From assembly GCA_009363875.1 (NCBI GenBank), contig CM018680.1, forward strand, positions 65,011,279 through 65,075,278: a DNA stretch of 64,000 bases, written 5' to 3'. A program made the position numbers and the translations under genes. Origin of the DNA: Mikania micrantha. Lineage: Eukaryota > Streptophyta > Magnoliopsida > Asterales > Asteraceae. Below are positions 9,801 to 20,020 of this stretch, piece by piece. The stretch's first letter is position 1. Every line of letters starts with the position of its first letter. The notes under the pieces were generated by a model that was given only the letters and a program-made list of their open reading frames with translations, made no database searches and was not told the DNA's origin.

Positions 9801-11302
9801 ATGGCACTAAGTGTGTAGTTTTTACTGATCATAAAAGTTTGCAACATATTCTCGATCAAAAGGAACTTAATATGAGACAACGGAGATGGGTTGAACTGTT
9901 GAATGATTATGACTGTGAAATTCGCTACCATCCTGGTAAAGCGAATGTTGTAGCAGATGCGCTTAGTCGCAAAAGTCAAGTTCAGATCCATAGTGTCCGA
10001 GTGCACACTAATCTCCGAAATAATGTTCTCACAGCCCAACAACTCTCATTAACTCAGGATAACTTGAAAAATGAGATGTCTTGTGTGGCTGAAATTCTAT
10101 TGGAAACTAAAGATGACGGGTTGATGTATTACTTGAATCGGTTGTGGATACCGAACAGGGGTGATCTTAGGATGATGATTATGGATGAAGCTCATAAGTC
10201 TCGTTACTCAATTCATCCGGGCTCCGATAAGATGTATCAAGACCTTAGGGGCTTGTACTGGTGGCCTGGAATGAAGAAGGATATTGCTGAGTACGTGTCT
10301 AAGTGCCTTAACTGTGCTAAAGTCAAGGCAGAACACCAGCGACCTTTGGGATTGTTATTACAACCAGAGATACCGATGTGGAAGTGGGAGAATATTTCCA
10401 TGGATTTTATTACCAAACTCTCACGAACCGCAAACGGTAAAGATAGTATCTGGGTGATTGTTGATAGATTGACCAAGTCGGCTCATTTCTTACCGATACG
10501 CGAAACTTACCCTGTGCGGAAGTTAGCTCGTATCTACATTGATGAAATCATTAGCCGACATGGTATTCCTCTAAGCATAATATCGGATCGTGATGCTCGA
10601 TTCACGGCACGATTTTGGGAATCACTTCATGAAGCCTTTGGAACAAGACTGGATCTAAGCACCGCTTATCATCCTCAAACGGATGGTCAAACGGAGAGGA
10701 CGATTCAAACATTGGAAGACATGTTGAGAGCTTGTGTCATCGATTTCGGTGGCAATTGGGATAGCCATTTACCATTGGTTGAGTTCTCGTATAACAACAG
10801 TTATCATGCGAGCATTGGTATGGCGCCGTTTGAAGCTCTTTATGGCAGGAAATGTCGGTCACCTATTTGTTGGACCGAGGCCAGCGATTCGCAGATTACT
10901 GGTCCCGAGATTATTCAGGAAACGACTGACAAGATCCGTCAGATCCGCGACAATCTGTTAGCTGCTCGCAGTCGACAGAAGAGCTACGCGGATAAACGAA
11001 GAAAACCCTTAGAGTTTGAAGTGGGAGATATGGTATTGCTCAAAGTATCGCCTTGGAAGGGCGTTGTTCGATTTGGAAAGAAGGGGAAGCTTGCTCCATG
11101 TTATGTTGGCCCTTTTAAGATCCTTGAACGGATCGGGAAGGTTGCTTACAAGCTGGAACTACCTCCTGAACTTAGTAACGTGCACCCGACGTTTCACGTG
11201 TCCAATCTAAGAAAGTGCTTAGCTGATCAGGATCTTCAGGTATCACTCGATGACATTCGCATCGATGATACCATGCATTTTGTTGAAAACCAGTGGAGAT
11301 AA
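6896..11302 (+). CDS. Gag-Pol polyprotein of Gypsy-1, C-terminus truncated by frameshift
   Basis: 1468 codons in one frame. Gag core at about residues 55-245, followed by a Lys-rich linker and two zinc knuckles (CNNCGKFGHFANVC near 323 and CYECGEVGHFRNQC near 375). Aspartic protease with DSGA near 433. Reverse transcriptase with catalytic FIDDILIYS near 767. RNase H starts at about VVYCDAS. Integrase has an HHCC zinc module (about 1100-1140) and the D,D-35-E residues in SMDFITK, SDRDARF and DGQTERT (about 1168-1267), then a GPF...ERIG module. All catalytic motifs are present. The ORF ends early after ENQWR because of a 2-base loss, so the chromodomain-like tail is not joined. Gag and Pol share one frame, as in many plant chromoviruses. 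Confidence 0.95.
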   Translation: MPPRRHNGDDTNSEDANGNANPGMQELANLITGLVNQLTQANQNINQNRGGANPPTCTFKHFNSCNPLKFTGAESATGLLQWFESMENTFINSDCPENLKVRYATSVFQKRALTWWNGEKRTRGVDAALALTWTEVKNLMTTEFYPRSEMRKLETEFWELKQDSGENVIYNTQFHEYSLLVPHMVTPLDRAIEKYIGGLPVQIQDTVYGSNPKTLEAAIRLSATLTDNHVKNGTLTRKGYKKTDTKAATKEVKTEVKSEAASTSKSSNKKRKTRNFRVTAPAAKFAQQSSNNSTARNYTGNTPQCNTCRYHHVPNLPCRVCNNCGKFGHFANVCRSAPQAQRMQQAPLALPAPHAQPIPAVPVCQVPQAQARACYECGEVGHFRNQCPKLTGNNQRVARGRAFQLNAPAAQANQDVVNGTFLINNSYASVLFDSGANRSFVSYDFECLLGRTRTHLDKPFNVEVADGNTIDIDTIIVGCTVNLNDHVFPIDLIPMHLGSFDVIIGMDWLATHKAEIVCHEKYIRIPLPSGEILRVFGETSSKGLKLMSCTKAHKYLRKKCIAFLAHIVENKEKGKKIEDVPVIRDFPEVFPDDLPGLPPERQVEFRIDLVPGANPVAKAPYRLAPSELQELASQLQELTDKGFIRPSHSPWGAPVLFVKKKDGSFRMCIDYRELNKLTIKNRYPLPRIDDLFDQLQGSTWFSKIDLRYGYHQLRVHDDDIPKTAFRTRYGHYEFLVMPFGLTNAPAVFMDLMNRVCRPYLDKFVIVFIDDILIYSKTKEEHEKHLKLVLEILREEQLYAKFSKCEFWLKEVQFLGHIVNEYGVHVDPAKIDAVKNWSTPKTPTEIRSFLGLAGYYRRFISNFSRIAVPLTSLTQKNKPYEWGPKQEEAFQTLKQKLCDAPVLTLPDGNDDFVVYCDASNLGLGCVLMQRGKVVAYASRQLKIHEKNYTTHDLELGAVVFALKIWRHYLYGTKCVVFTDHKSLQHILDQKELNMRQRRWVELLNDYDCEIRYHPGKANVVADALSRKSQVQIHSVRVHTNLRNNVLTAQQLSLTQDNLKNEMSCVAEILLETKDDGLMYYLNRLWIPNRGDLRMMIMDEAHKSRYSIHPGSDKMYQDLRGLYWWPGMKKDIAEYVSKCLNCAKVKAEHQRPLGLLLQPEIPMWKWENISMDFITKLSRTANGKDSIWVIVDRLTKSAHFLPIRETYPVRKLARIYIDEIISRHGIPLSIISDRDARFTARFWESLHEAFGTRLDLSTAYHPQTDGQTERTIQTLEDMLRACVIDFGGNWDSHLPLVEFSYNNSYHASIGMAPFEALYGRKCRSPICWTEASDSQITGPEIIQETTDKIRQIRDNLLAARSRQKSYADKRRKPLEFEVGDMVLLKVSPWKGVVRFGKKGKLAPCYVGPFKILERIGKVAYKLELPPELSNVHPTFHVSNLRKCLADQDLQVSLDDIRIDDTMHFVENQWR

Positions 11303-11454
11303 TGGATCGTGAGGTTAAACAACTCAAACGCAGTAGAAATCCAATTGTCAAAGTACGTTGGGAATCGAAGCGGGGTCTAGAATTCACGTGGGAGCGAGAA
11401 GATCAGATGAAGCTTAAGTACCCACAATTATTTACTACGGTCACTCCAAGTTGA
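11302..11454 (+). pseudogene. Chromodomain-like tail of Gypsy-1 pol, out of frame
   Basis: The frame opening at ATG 11302 runs 50 codons (MDREVKQLKRSRN..., ...TWEREDQMKLKYPQLF) and matches the C-terminus of Gypsy-2 pol (62758-62904). Comparison places a 2-nt deletion near 11286-11292. Tails of this type are the group II chromodomain of plant chromoviruses. It is separated from integrase here. Confidence 0.85.
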
Positions 11455-11488
11455 ATTTCGAGACGAAATTCCTTTAACTAGGGGAGAC
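11454..11488 (+). other. Pre-PPT hairpin and polypurine tract of Gypsy-1
   Basis: AATTTCG-aga-CGAAATT (11454-11470) is a perfect short hairpin. It is followed by ctttaacta and the purine-rich aggggagac ending at the 3' LTR. It corresponds to hairpins at 35681-35698 and 62935-62953. Confidence 0.75.
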
Positions 11489-14243
11489 TGTAACATCACT
11501 GTACTTTAGGTTGTCCGTACATTCGTACGATTGTACTGTTACGACCTGAGATTTATTATTATTAATGATAATGGATTATTTATTGATATTATTGATTATT
11601 ATCACTGTTACTGGTATACATGACTATAACACATATTATACGCGTAAACCATGGGAAGTTTAGTTGTAACCCAACTAAACAGAACCAGAGAGTTTATCGC
11701 AGTTATATTATTGAAAATAATGATTGTTGGTTCGGAATAAAAATGAATATGGGTTTTGGTTTGGGAATTTTAATATTAAAATTTATAAAATAATGGAACT
11801 GATTACGCGATGGTGAGGTTACGAACGTTATTTAAACACGAATATTAATTCAGAAATATTAACTTAATAAATGTATTCGCGTGAGTGACGATTCACACGA
11901 ATATAATTATTAGGAATAATATTCTGAAACGATATTCAATAAATCGTAAATCGAATCGAAATACGATACGAGCGACGAATTCGCAAAGGTGACGATCTTT
12001 ACGAATAATATCTAACGATATTAAATTAATAAATGAAAATTTAAAGCGTTTATTAGGAATCACAACCTAAAGCAAAACCGAATAAATCAGTTATTTAAAA
12101 CAATTAATTTAGTAAAAATAAAACGAAATCGTTTTACGAAATAAAATTATTTAAATCATTTTAATTAATGAAATCCAATTATTTAAACATGTTATGTTTA
12201 AATATGTTTTCGTTAAAAACCGAGCATAACCGATCATTTATTATATTTTATCGCGATAAAAACGAGACCGGTCACGGGGCAATAATACGCGTTATAAGGA
12301 AGAAGATCACCATCTTCTTCCTCATTTTTTCCATCTCCACTTCTCTCTCTAGAATCAATTCCCGTCACCACTTTCTCTCTCTACCTTCTCTCTACCATAA
12401 CTCACTCAAAACTCAACCAAATCACCTCATTCTTGCGCCAAATCGAAGCTCTCGACATTCCCTACACAAAGGTACCAAGGATCGGCCCTATCTCCATCTC
12501 AAACTTTCGAAATCTTAGAGAGAAGTTTCGGTTTTAGGGTTTTCTACAAACCCGACAAAAACCAAACTTTAGTCGGTTTAAAACACCCATTTTCGACCCA
12601 TACACCTTCTAAATGAGTTTACTCATCTAAACCCACTCAAAACGACTATATATACGACTATACCTCGAAATCATCTTCTTCCATGGCTGAAAACCCGTTC
12701 GGGCGAATGGCCCATGAGTATGAGCCATTCGGCCGAATGAGTCGGGAGAATGAGTGGAGTATGAGTCGGGAGAATGAGTGGAGTATGAGTCGGGAGAATG
12801 AGCCATTCGGGTGACTCATTCGGGCGAATGACTCATTCGGGACTCATTCGGGAGACTCATTCGGAGGACTCATTCGGCGAATGACTCATTCGGGACTCAT
12901 TCGGGACTCATTCGGCGACTGACTCATTCGGGACTCATTCGGGAGAATGACTCATTCGGTTGAAAACTCATTAGCATGAGCCATTCTTATGAAAATCACA
13001 AGAATGAGTCATTTTCACTACACCAACTCAATTAACAACTTAGATTTCAAAAAGAACAATCAAATAAGGGATCATAACTCTAGATAACATTTAATCAAAC
13101 ACAGGACTGTGAATACAACATCAGTACGACAACAGTGAGCGCGCATAATACGAGAACACAGATACTAAGGACTTCAAGTGAGTTCTCTTAACCTCCCTTT
13201 CTTTAAACTGTTTTGTTTAAAAACTCGGAGGTGAAACATGTATACCAGTTTAAATATTATTTTGATAACACAAGGATAATACCTGTTTATCATTATGATA
13301 TTCATATTATGGATTATCATTATTATGGATTATCACTGATTATTATACATCCGTGTAAACATTGTCATTGACTTCAGTCAATAACAAAGATTACATGTAT
13401 TGTCACATACTCCGTGAATCATTACCTTTAACTTCGGTTAATCGTTTTGACTTCATGTATTGTCACATGGATGGATTCCACATCCGTGAATCATTGCCTT
13501 TAACTTCGGTTAATTGCTTTGACTTCATGTATTGTCACGTGGTTAGCGACCACTCCATGGATCATGTTTTTAACTTATGTTAATTACATAATGATCATGT
13601 ATAGTCACGAACATTACTTGAGAATATTGATGTTGAGATTGATTGATTGGGTATGTGGTTTGATTATCTATGATTGATTATGACTGATTGGATATGTGAA
13701 TATGTATTTGTGTTGATTGAATGTTTGATTGTTGAATTGGTGGATGTGTGTTGGATTATCACTTACAGGTATTCATATGGATTTTCTCAGGAAGATCATA
13801 AGTCTTATACTCGTTTTAAACAAAGCATTTTATAAAACCATTTTGAGCATAAACTTTTAAACTCATTTTACTAAAACATTTTTAAGTATAAAAACTTATG
13901 ATTACTCACCAACTACTTCGTAGTTGACACTTGATTTTCTTACATGTTTCAGGTGATGGAGACAAGTAGGATGAAGAGGATGATCTCTTCTATTTTGGAC
14001 ATCATCATATAGGATCTTGGACTTAGCTAATTAACTAAAATTCTGGCGATTAGAGTTTAGTTAGTTTAGCTAATTCTTTTGTGTAATTGATGTACTTAAT
14101 TCATGATGAACATGATTTTTGTGTAATTATTGTGGTTGATTAAATGATATATGATGATTTGATTTAGATGCCCACGAGCTTTTGAACAATCTACACATCC
14201 CTCGTGGCATCCCGACATTTACGCCATCGGTCGGGGTGTTACA
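11489..14243 (+). repeat. 3' LTR of Gypsy-1
   Basis: 2755 bp, TGTAAC...TTACA, collinear with 2455-5325. It differs by shorter tandem arrays, a deletion of about 36 bp near 12006, and roughly ten scattered substitutions. Confidence 0.95.
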
Positions 14244-14770
14244 TCTTCGTATACTAATAATTGATTCCAAAAAATGTCACATGTCATTCTCTTATTATTT
14301 CAAAAATAAATATTTTTTAATTTAAATAAGAAAACTCACCATTAATGTTATTAATAATATACATTGTTTACATAAATACACTAATTAATATTATTAATGA
14401 ATAATAATTATCATCTATGATAAATGTTATATATACACACATATTATGAAATTTTTTTAAAAATTTTTATTTTTAAAATTTTAATCTAAAAAAGCATAAC
14501 TACTATTATTATTTTAATTATTTAAATTTTTGAATACATAATTAAAAAATCACATAATTCTAATTTACAAACCCGTGTAATACACGGGTTTATAACATAG
14601 TTATTAACTTATATGAAACCAACAACCAAAACATTTAGTAAGTTTTGTCGTTTTGTTTATTTTATCTTCTTACGTTTTTATTTTTTTTATTTTTATTTCA
14701 TTTTGGTGTTTTAGTTTATCGCATAATTTACATTTATAGTTGTGTCTATATTTGTATTCGGGTTTTGAAC

Positions 14771-15711
14771 TATAACACCCCGACCGATGACGGAAACATC
14801 GGGAGCCACGAAATGTAGATTGTACATAGCACATGGTATAAAGATGTAAATAATCGAACATTGCATTAAATTCAAATATTAAACTCAAGCATTCAATACA
14901 TTGTTCATAAATTCAAAACTTAACCATTACATCACTTAGAATTCAAACCATTAAACAAATTAAATCAAAACTAATCTCCAAGCTCAAAATAATGTTAATT
15001 GGTCTCACCTGAAACATGTTAAAATAAAGGTCAACTATGAATAGTTGGTGAGTTTCATATGTTTGAACACTCACACCAAAATGTTTATAATATATGTTAT
15101 AAGTAATGTTATATGTGAGCTCAAAGCACAATGAACATAGTTAAAATGAACTAGCAAGTATAGTAGATCAACTAATGTTAACAAATGATGTTTGACCAAT
15201 GTTTAGCACTACAAACAATGCTCAAGCTACCAAACTATCACCACAGGCTTCCCCAACAGGGTAAATCAAACATTGGTGGGATGATCAGTCTAATAGATCT
15301 ATCATAGTCACTAAATGTGTGTGATCAATGCCTATCCTTAACTAAAGTTCACAAACTATAAAACCATTAGCTAAGTTCACATGAAAATGTTTAAAAGTTA
15401 AGATAAGTTCAAAGATAACATGTTTCCTCCCAAAAGTTTAAAACAAGTAAAAGAGGGGCTATGAAGACTCACCTTTGTGTATGACTTAATCTTTGCAATA
15501 GTTGTCAAAGTATATTTCAAATAATGTCCAACACAATTTCAAAGTTCACCTAAATAGTTCAATAGGCGTATGTTAACATAAATATGTCTTTCTATGGTTT
15601 TGCCTAAGTTTTAAATAGATCAACGGGTTCGTATTGTTTTAAATAGTTAGAAATTATAATCCATTTATGATTTATTTGTTAAATAATGAAAATGTTATAT
15701 AATGTTTTAAA
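14771..15711 (-). mobile_element. Old LTR fragment related to the Gypsy-1 family
   Basis: The left edge (ataacaccccgaccgatgacgg) is the inverted form of the Gypsy-1 LTR end, with its TG changed to TA. Further in, tcacctgaaacatg and ctatgaatagttggtgag match, inverted, the LTR text around 4985-5040. The paired terminus lies beyond a Helitron-like end at 15712 and was not found. Probably a degraded solo LTR. Confidence 0.6.
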
Positions 15712-15742
15712 CTAGTGGACTCCCACGCGCGTTGCGGCGGGA
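15712..15742 (-). mobile_element. Possible Helitron 3' terminus
   Basis: On the minus strand this reads tcccgccgcaacgcgcgtgg then ...ccactag: a GC-rich imperfect hairpin followed by CTAG. The element would extend rightwards; its 5' end was not identified. Confidence 0.35.
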
Positions 15743-15904
15743 ATTGCGTCACGATTTCGAATATCATAGCGCATATACGATCACGTATATTAAAATAAAT
15801 ATATAGAAACATGTCACAACAATTGTCACTCTTACGTAAAACTTTACAAAGTACATGTCCGAGGTATTTGATCACAATGATGATTATATGATCAAGCCCT
15901 TTAA

Positions 15905-16205
15905 GTTGTATATTATTTTAATAATAAGTATTTTAATATTATTATATTAATATTATAATAATAATATTATTATATTATTATTTTATTATAATAATAATAA
16001 AAATAATAAATTTTAATATTATTATATTATTAGTATTATATTATTATTATTATATAATAATATTATTAGTATTATATTATTATACTAATATTATATTATT
16101 ATTTTATTATAATAATAATAATAATAAATTTTAATATTATTATATTATTATTATTATATAATATTATTAATATTATATTATTATTATTATAATATTATTA
16201 CTGTT
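15905..16205. repeat. ATT/AAT microsatellite tract
   Basis: About 300 bp almost entirely of attatt/aataat runs and variants. Confidence 0.9.
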
Positions 16206-16686
16206 CATTAAGGTTTCAAATGTATATATAGTAATTACAAATGTTGTCTTAAAATATTAAATTAAAAGTTTAAAATTTAATTATTATATGTTTAACCAAA
16301 AATTATTAAAATTCTTGTTTTATATTTCTAATTTCAATAAAATAAACAATTTTCATTTTATGAAATTCTCATAAAATATAAGAAAAATAAGTTATAAAAT
16401 GTTTAAAAATTATTTGGATGCAACCTTATATTTATAAAATTTATAATATGTATAAAATATATTATGGCTAAACGTTTTCTATAAAATATTTATTTAATAA
16501 AATGTATAAGATTATATATATATATATATATATAAAATTTTTAAATAAATTTTAAGTATTTATAGTTATTTACTAATAATATATATAAGTTATATATATT
16601 ATTGTTAAAATGATATTTAAAATTTATTTATTATAAAATGGTAGGATTTAAATAAAAAAAATTTATGTGAAAACAGAATTTAAAAA
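16206..16686. other. AT-rich spacer
   Basis: No ORF or recognisable element. Includes a (ta)n run at about 16513-16534. Confidence 0.5.
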
Positions 16687-17003
16687 TCTATCTATTATAA
16701 TAAATAAAAGTTTTCTTATACCACATGTCAATCTCTGGTTAAGTCAACTTATAAATTTCCCGCCTCTCTCTCTTCAATTAATGTTTTCATCTTATTAAAT
16801 AATGGAAAATGAATAATTATGTTTAAAATAATAAAATTGTCTACCTATAAATAAATGAAAAGTAAAGTTAAAATATAAAAGTATCAATTGTAAAAAAATT
16901 AAATGAAAGTAAAATAATAATAAAATATAAAATTAGAAACTAAAAAACTTATATTAATTCAATCAACATAATAGAAGTAAAAATTAACGATTCAACAAAT
17001 ATA
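16687..17003 (+). mobile_element. Helitron 5' end fragment
   Basis: Starts after an A with tctatctattataataaa, then ccacatgtcaatctc and cccgcctctctctc, the same opening order as the Helitrons at 17004 and 19197. No 3' hairpin occurs before the next 5' end, so it is truncated or interrupted. Confidence 0.5.
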
Positions 17004-17458
17004 TCTATTATAATAAATAAAAGTTTTTTTATGGACACATGTCACCTTCATAAAGCACATCAACTTTAATTTTTCCGCCTCTCTCCTATTAAATACCTAT
17101 TATATTAAAGCATAATTCATAATATTAAATATTAAATATACTTTTAAATATTTTAAAATAATTTTTTTTCATAAGTTAAAAATATATTAATATTAATAAT
17201 ACATTTTAAAAAAAATCAAATTATTATAAAATATAATATTTCAAAAACAGTTTTTCAAAATGACATGTTTAAAGAAACAAACTTTAAAAAATTTAGCATT
17301 TAAATAAAAAATAATTATTTTATTACTTAAAGTATTAAATATAAAAAATTAATCGCATGTCATTTTAAATATCATCTTATAGTATTTAAATTTTAACTGA
17401 TAATTATTTATCATACTTTTTTTATTCAACCCGTGTAAGACACGGGGTACTAACCTAG
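17004..17458 (+). mobile_element. Non-autonomous Helitron (455 bp)
   Basis: Begins tctattataataaataaaag after an A, carries ggacacatgtcacc and ccgcctctctcc, and ends with the hairpin cccgtgtaagacacggg (17430-17446), then gtactaacCTAG, followed by T. This agrees with A|TC...CTAG|T insertion. No coding capacity. Confidence 0.8.
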
Positions 17459-17765
17459 TAGTGATATATGACATGAAAAACGAAGAAAATGAAGAAATGA
17501 ACTCATAATTTTTTTCAAATTTGAACAACAGGATATTGATTATAGTCTAGTAGAATATTTAGATGAAAAATAAGAAACAATGGTTAGGAGACTCTAGGGT
17601 TCTCTTTGTAGGCAAATCTTGAATATAACAATTGTTTTCATAAAACAACATTCTTAATCTATTGTCCTTTGTAAGTTTCTAAATCGACTTCATATTTACA
17701 TAATTTCCCTGAAAAATAAAGATATCAATCAGTTAGAGTGTCAAAATCATTTATTTTTAGCATGA

Positions 17766-17895
17766 TTGCAAAAGTCGGCCTACAAGGCCGAGTACTCCGA
17801 GTACTTCCCGAGAACTCTCCGCATAGACCGATTACTCCCCGATTACTCGCTCCAAGGAGTTGTTCCGACCTGGGATCGCTTAGTGACTTTTGCAA
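17766..17895. mobile_element. Small MITE (130 bp)
   Basis: Perfect 11-bp terminal inverted repeats ttgcaaaagtc / gacttttgcaa enclose a GC-richer core with repeated gagtactccgagtac-like phrases. The target duplication is unclear, so the superfamily is not assigned. Confidence 0.55.
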
Positions 17896-17959
17896 CCTTG
17901 ATTTTTAGACTACCGATCTTAGTTACTAAAGAATTTGAGTTAGAAAAATCTATCTTCAA

Positions 17960-18350
17960 AACTCGGGATGTTCAAAAGAATCGTATCCGAATCCGAAATA
18001 TCCGAACCCGAAATATCCAAAAAAACAAATATCCGAAGTTTGGATATCTAGATATTCGGATTCGGATTAAGATACATATTTTGAAAATTTCTGGGTAGTT
18101 CGGATATATATTCGATACCCGAAAAAATATTTTTGGATAATTATTCGGATGTTTTGGAAAAATTTTCGGATATTAATTCGGATAATTTTTCGGATATTTA
18201 AGATAATTTTAGGATATCCAAGTATCCGAAATATATTTTTTTCTAAATTTTTAGTGTTTTTTTTCTTATTTCAGATTCCGATAATGCAAATCGCTATCCT
18301 AAATTTTCGGATATATGAATCACCAGATATCCGAAAATAAACACTCATAT
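17960..18350. repeat. Degenerate TATCCGAA-type low-complexity repeat
   Basis: Many imperfect copies of tatccgaa and its complement ttcggata in both orientations. Short ORFs here are by-products. A comparable but different text (attcgattcgaa) is at 28590-28730 and 29080-29170. Confidence 0.7.
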
Positions 18351-18359
18351 TCAAAACTG

Positions 18360-19196
18360 TATGTTGGTTTCCCCATAATAATAACCCATCCATATGATAT
18401 AGAAGATGGCATGTTTGCAAAACTACATGTTGGTTTCGTAAAGGATTTTTAGGGAAAAAAATTTATAGGAAATGCTTCCAAAATTAGCAGACCCCCTTAG
18501 GCTTGTTTTCATTCAGGACACTCAATAGTTTTGTAATTTGAGCTTGAGTTTAAGTGGGTGAGATAGTACTTACATTTGAGAAAGATATTCTTTCGTTTAT
18601 TTGTTTTAGTATAATTAGATGTAAAAGAATATTAATTAAAGAGTTGAGGTGAGGAATACACGTTTGTTTAAGATTTATGAGCTCCTAACCATACACGGGG
18701 GCCGGCAAAGGGGTGGCCCTCTTGCAGGGTCCTAGGGGTAGTACACCTGGGCAGAGCATGGCGGTAATTTTTCAGCAAATAACTACCGAAGGATATACAA
18801 ACACTCATATCACATTCAAATATCTCTATTGGATTATCCCTTGATCAAACTTTTTGAACTCGAAATGATATATATATTGATTTCAGATAGTGATTCATAC
18901 AAGATCCGATAGATTTTTAAGTGTTTATTACCAAATGTTTCCAACATGATATTGGTGTACTCTTAATGGGTTGATTTAATTAACATTGTATTTTTTGTTC
19001 ATATCCGATCAAGTTTTAAGGTTTGTTAACTTTTTTATGCTTCTTATTTCATTTTTAAAATTTATTTTTTGATTTAAAAATTAAAAAATGAATTATAATA
19101 AGTTGTTTTATTAACTAAAAGAAAATACAATAAATTGATTGAAGAAATAAATAGATATATATGAGATAATTGAAAAGAATTAAAAATAAAAGAGTA
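18360..19196. other. Spacer with a short GC-rich island
   Basis: AT-rich apart from about 18695-18765 (gggggccggcaaaggggtgg...), which resembles no gene I recognise. No supported coding region. Confidence 0.4.
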
Positions 19197-19892
19197 TCTA
19201 TCTATTCTAATAAATCATAGTTTATAAGGACACATGACATAGGGGGAAGTGATAGAAGATCCAGGTCATGGGTTCGATTCTTGATCTCACCCGGTTTTAC
19301 CGGCCTTCCACCGTCGTGCCTTTAGGCGGGTGCTTGAGTCGGGTTTTCCGCGGGAATTGGTGGCTGGTGGGCTAGGGGCCCCGTCCGTCTGGACTAGTAG
19401 CCATCTTGGGCATCGTTTAGCCATTGGGGGCCGCGTACGAAGTACCCGGCAGTTGATTAATTGGCTGTTCAAAAAAAAAATAATGACACATGACATGTTT
19501 TTAGAGCATATCTACTTTGATTTTCTGTCTCTCTTTCCTATTAGATACAACTTATATTAAATATTAAAATTTTTTACATTTTTAAACTAAGAAACATATT
19601 TTTTAATGCATTAAAAATATATGAATATTAAAAAACACATTTTAAAAATCCTTATTATAAAATATACAATTTTCAAAAATAGTATTTTAAAACAAAATAT
19701 TTAAAGACACAAACTTTGAAAAAAATTAATGTTTAAAGAAATTATATAACTATGTTATTACCTAAATATTAAATTATACAAAATTTTAGTCATATTTTAT
19801 ATTAAAAGATCTTATATTTTCAAAATTTTTATAGTGATTATTTATTATATTTTTTTCATTCAACCTGTGTAATACACGGGGTACTAACATAG
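19197..19892 (+). mobile_element. Non-autonomous Helitron interrupted by a SINE
   Basis: Starts tctatctattctaataaatc after an A. After the SINE it resumes with gagcatatctactttg and ctgtctctctttcc, collinear with the 17004 copy. The 3' hairpin cctgtgtaatacacggg (19864-19880) is followed by gtactaacatag. Confidence 0.75.
19241..19484 (+). mobile_element. tRNA-derived SINE with 12-bp target duplication
   Basis: Flanked by perfect gacacatgacat copies (19229-19240 and 19485-19496). A box B-like gggttcgattc is near the 5' end, the body is GC-rich, and the tail is an A-run (aaaaaaaaaataat). Box A is weak, so the head may be truncated. Confidence 0.85.
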
Positions 19893-19933
19893 TGAACTTT
19901 TAAATAAAAGATATAATTGAAAAATAAAAAAAA

Positions 19934-20020
19934 TGGTTCAAAACCGGCCTGACCCGGCCTCGAACCTGTGACCTCTAACCTGAACATCACAAGCTATACC
20001 AGTTGGTCTAGAGCCCTGAG
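19934..20020 (-). mobile_element. tRNA-like SINE head, minus strand
   Basis: The minus strand reads a box A-like tagaccaactggtatagc (19993-20010), then a box B-like ggttcgagg (19958-19966), about 40 bp apart. It does not fold as a full tRNA by inspection. Confidence 0.45.

Larger units (their letters stand above)
2455..14243 (+). mobile_element. Gypsy-1: complete Ty3/Gypsy LTR retrotransposon (chromovirus, Tekay/Del-like)
   Basis: Flanked by the 5-bp duplication tcttc (2450-2454 and 14244-14248). It has LTRs starting TGTAAC and ending TTACA, an iMet-type primer site, a gag-pol ORF in the order protease, RT, RNase H, integrase, and a polypurine tract. The C-terminal chromodomain-like tail, in a shifted frame, supports a chromovirus of the Tekay/Del type. 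By eye the LTRs differ by only about ten substitutions outside indels and tandem repeats, so the insertion is young. One frameshift at the end of pol is the only obvious coding lesion. Confidence 0.95.
2427..14600 (+). mobile_element. Non-autonomous Helitron, split by Gypsy-1
   Basis: The left piece (2427-2454) starts with the Helitron-like tctatatatcaatactaa. The right piece resumes after the Gypsy target duplication (14249-14600) and contains aatgtcacatgtcattctc, as in the other Helitrons here (about 16.7, 17.0 and 19.2 kb). It ends with the hairpin cccgtgtaatacacggg (14572-14588) followed by ttataacatag. Once the retrotransposon is removed the element is about 380 bp with no coding capacity. 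The 3' terminus reads ATAG rather than canonical CTAG. Confidence 0.65.

Noticed and set aside
19934..20020. Genuine tRNA gene
   Set aside because: Box A- and box B-like motifs are present, but no full cloverleaf could be drawn by eye. A SINE head is more likely. The same applies near 23600, 27330, 43090 and 47900.
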